Assembly: GCF_002251735.1 (NCBI RefSeq)
Contig: NZ_NOXS01000035.1
Coordinates: 438,814-502,813, forward strand
Direction of reading: 5' to 3'
DNA: 64,000 bases
Origin: Elstera cyanobacteriorum
GTDB lineage: Bacteria; Pseudomonadota; Alphaproteobacteria; Elsterales; Elsteraceae
Shown: piece by piece, positions 63,396 to 64,000 of the stretch
How positions within the stretch are numbered: position 1 is the stretch's first letter
Layout of the letters: every line of letters begins with the position of its first letter
Program-made: the position numbers and the translations under genes
The notes under the pieces: generated by a model
Database searches by the model: none
What the model saw: the letters and a program-made list of their open reading frames with translations, nothing else
What the model was told of the DNA's origin: nothing

Positions 63396-63515
63396 TCTGC
63401 CCTTAGAAAACACGCAAATCGCCGCAGCGGCAAGAAGGGCTTGCAAAGTCAACGGAAGTGGTGAAAAATTATACTTCTTTACATATTTCAACTTATCAAC
63501 CTGTAAAGAATTTTC

Positions 63516-64000
63516 ATGGCCCAGCAGAACGCCCGGCTCGGCGGTAAGCTCCGCCGGTTGCGCCAGTCGCAGAAACTGACCCAAGCCCAGATGGCGGAAG
63601 CCCTGGGGCTATCGGCCAGCTATCTTAATCTGCTGGAGCATAACCAGCGCGCCGTCACCGTCCCAGTGCTGTTGAAGCTGGCCCAGCGCTTTGGCATCGA
63701 TATCGCCGATTTTACCGCCGATGATGATGCGCGCCTGACGTCTGACCTCATGGAAGTTTTCGCCGATCCGCTGTTCGACGGCGCCGACCTTAAAACTGCC
63801 GATGTCGAAGAACTGATCGGCGCTGCCCCCGCCCTGGGGAAAGCTGTCCTGACCCTCTACCAAGCTTTTCGGGCGGGGGGCAGTGCGACTGCCGCCCCGG
63901 GCGGCGGCCTTGCGGAAGATGGCGATACGCCCGTCCCCGTCGGCATGCCGTCGGAGGAGGTGACGGATTTCATTCAGGAGCGGAAGAACTACTTCAAGGA
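63516..64000 (+). CDS. XRE-family regulator, ScfR/RamB type (partial)
   Basis: The first 161 residues of a regulator that continues past the window. The N-terminal helix-turn-helix (LGGKLRRLRQSQKLTQAQMAEALGLSASYLNLLEHNQRAVTVPVLLKLAQRFGID) and the following linker (DLMEVFADPLFDGADLKTADVEELIGAAPALGKAVLTLYQAFR) match the short-chain fatty acyl regulators (ScfR, RamB, PrpC-like) that carry an ImmA/IrrE-type domain and a DUF2083 domain further on. These control acetate, propionate or glyoxylate-shunt genes. The last visible segment (EEVTDFIQERKNYF) is the usual lead-in to the second domain. Confidence 0.88.
   Translation, partial: MAQQNARLGGKLRRLRQSQKLTQAQMAEALGLSASYLNLLEHNQRAVTVPVLLKLAQRFGIDIADFTADDDARLTSDLMEVFADPLFDGADLKTADVEELIGAAPALGKAVLTLYQAFRAGGSATAAPGGGLAEDGDTPVPVGMPSEEVTDFIQERKNYFK

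Larger units (their letters stand above)
62916..63515. other. 600-bp non-coding region
   Basis: No convincing protein gene is present between the small exported protein and the XRE regulator. Left part (62916-63125): AT-rich leader and promoter of the leftward gene. Centre: a terminator hairpin (63129-63158), then a tandem palindromic repeat (63182-63247). Right part: a GC-rich, hairpin-dense stretch (63255-63395) and an AT-rich stretch (63455-63512) that must hold the regulator's promoter. Confidence 0.7.

Noticed and set aside
63255-63410. 6S RNA, SRP RNA, tmRNA or a TPP/cobalamin riboswitch
   Set aside because: None of the conserved cores I know (such as GGAAGGGAGCAG of SRP, the tmRNA tRNA-like end, CTGAGA of TPP, or the long single 6S hairpin) is present, so only an unassigned structured RNA was reported.
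63390-63584. A 64-codon leftward frame across the XRE gene start
   Set aside because: It runs antisense through the conserved helix-turn-helix start, has no ribosome-binding site or family resemblance.

Overview
The window is a GC-rich, gene-dense stretch of a chromosome, almost certainly from an alphaproteobacterium of the Rhodospirillales/Azospirillaceae type. This is inferred from gene content, not from an rRNA: purS-purQ-purL as separate genes, a bolA-grxD pair, two DUF1476 (ATP synthase zeta inhibitor) genes, an RpoE-ChrR pair, a DivL-like kinase with tyrosine in its H-box, and an ScfR/RamB-like XRE regulator at the right edge. I found no tRNA, rRNA, CRISPR array, phage or insertion sequence.

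Left part (1-21.5 kb): a truncated PAS-GGDEF protein; a leftward purine block (purC, then purS-purQ-purL-bolA-grxD); an NRDE/TANGO2-family gene; a NitT/TauT-type ABC transporter flanked by the two DUF1476 genes; a type II toxin-antitoxin pair; a UbiB/ABC1 kinase with an M3 oligopeptidase; a thermonuclease-like protein; then rightward aroQ-accB-accC-aat-ECF sigma-anti-sigma, converging on a KefB/YbaL-type antiporter.

Middle (21.6-44 kb): a membrane-anchored protein with seven near-identical 135-bp tandem repeats; an orphan Leu/Ile/Val-type binding protein; the DivL-like pseudo-histidine kinase; deoB; rpoE-chrR; an esterase, a methyltransferase and a periplasmic-sensor diguanylate cyclase; an acetaldehyde dehydrogenase with DUF779 partner, apparently controlled by a divergent AcoR-type sigma54 activator (a sigma54 promoter and a candidate enhancer are visible); then the leftward translation block ffh-VOC-rpsP-rimM-trmD-rplS and a rightward PAS histidine kinase.

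Right part (44-64 kb): a three-gene tightly packed operon of a 1847-residue exported protein (LprI/DUF1311 N-terminus followed by many beta-rich modules), a 1922-residue thioester alpha-2-macroglobulin and penicillin-binding protein 1C. The A2M/PBP1C pair is a known envelope-defence arrangement. The giant first gene is the part I cannot place in a described system and is the best candidate for something new. It is followed by a lone receiver, a MarR regulator with a candidate operator, a signal-less lytic transglycosylase with a calcium-loop motif, a DUF1194 protein, an acetylpolyamine deacetylase-like enzyme, an AT-rich orphan membrane protein and a small four-cysteine exported protein. A 600-bp non-coding stretch before the last gene carries a strong hairpin terminator, a tandem palindromic repeat that recurs exactly at 34.6 kb, and a candidate structured RNA.
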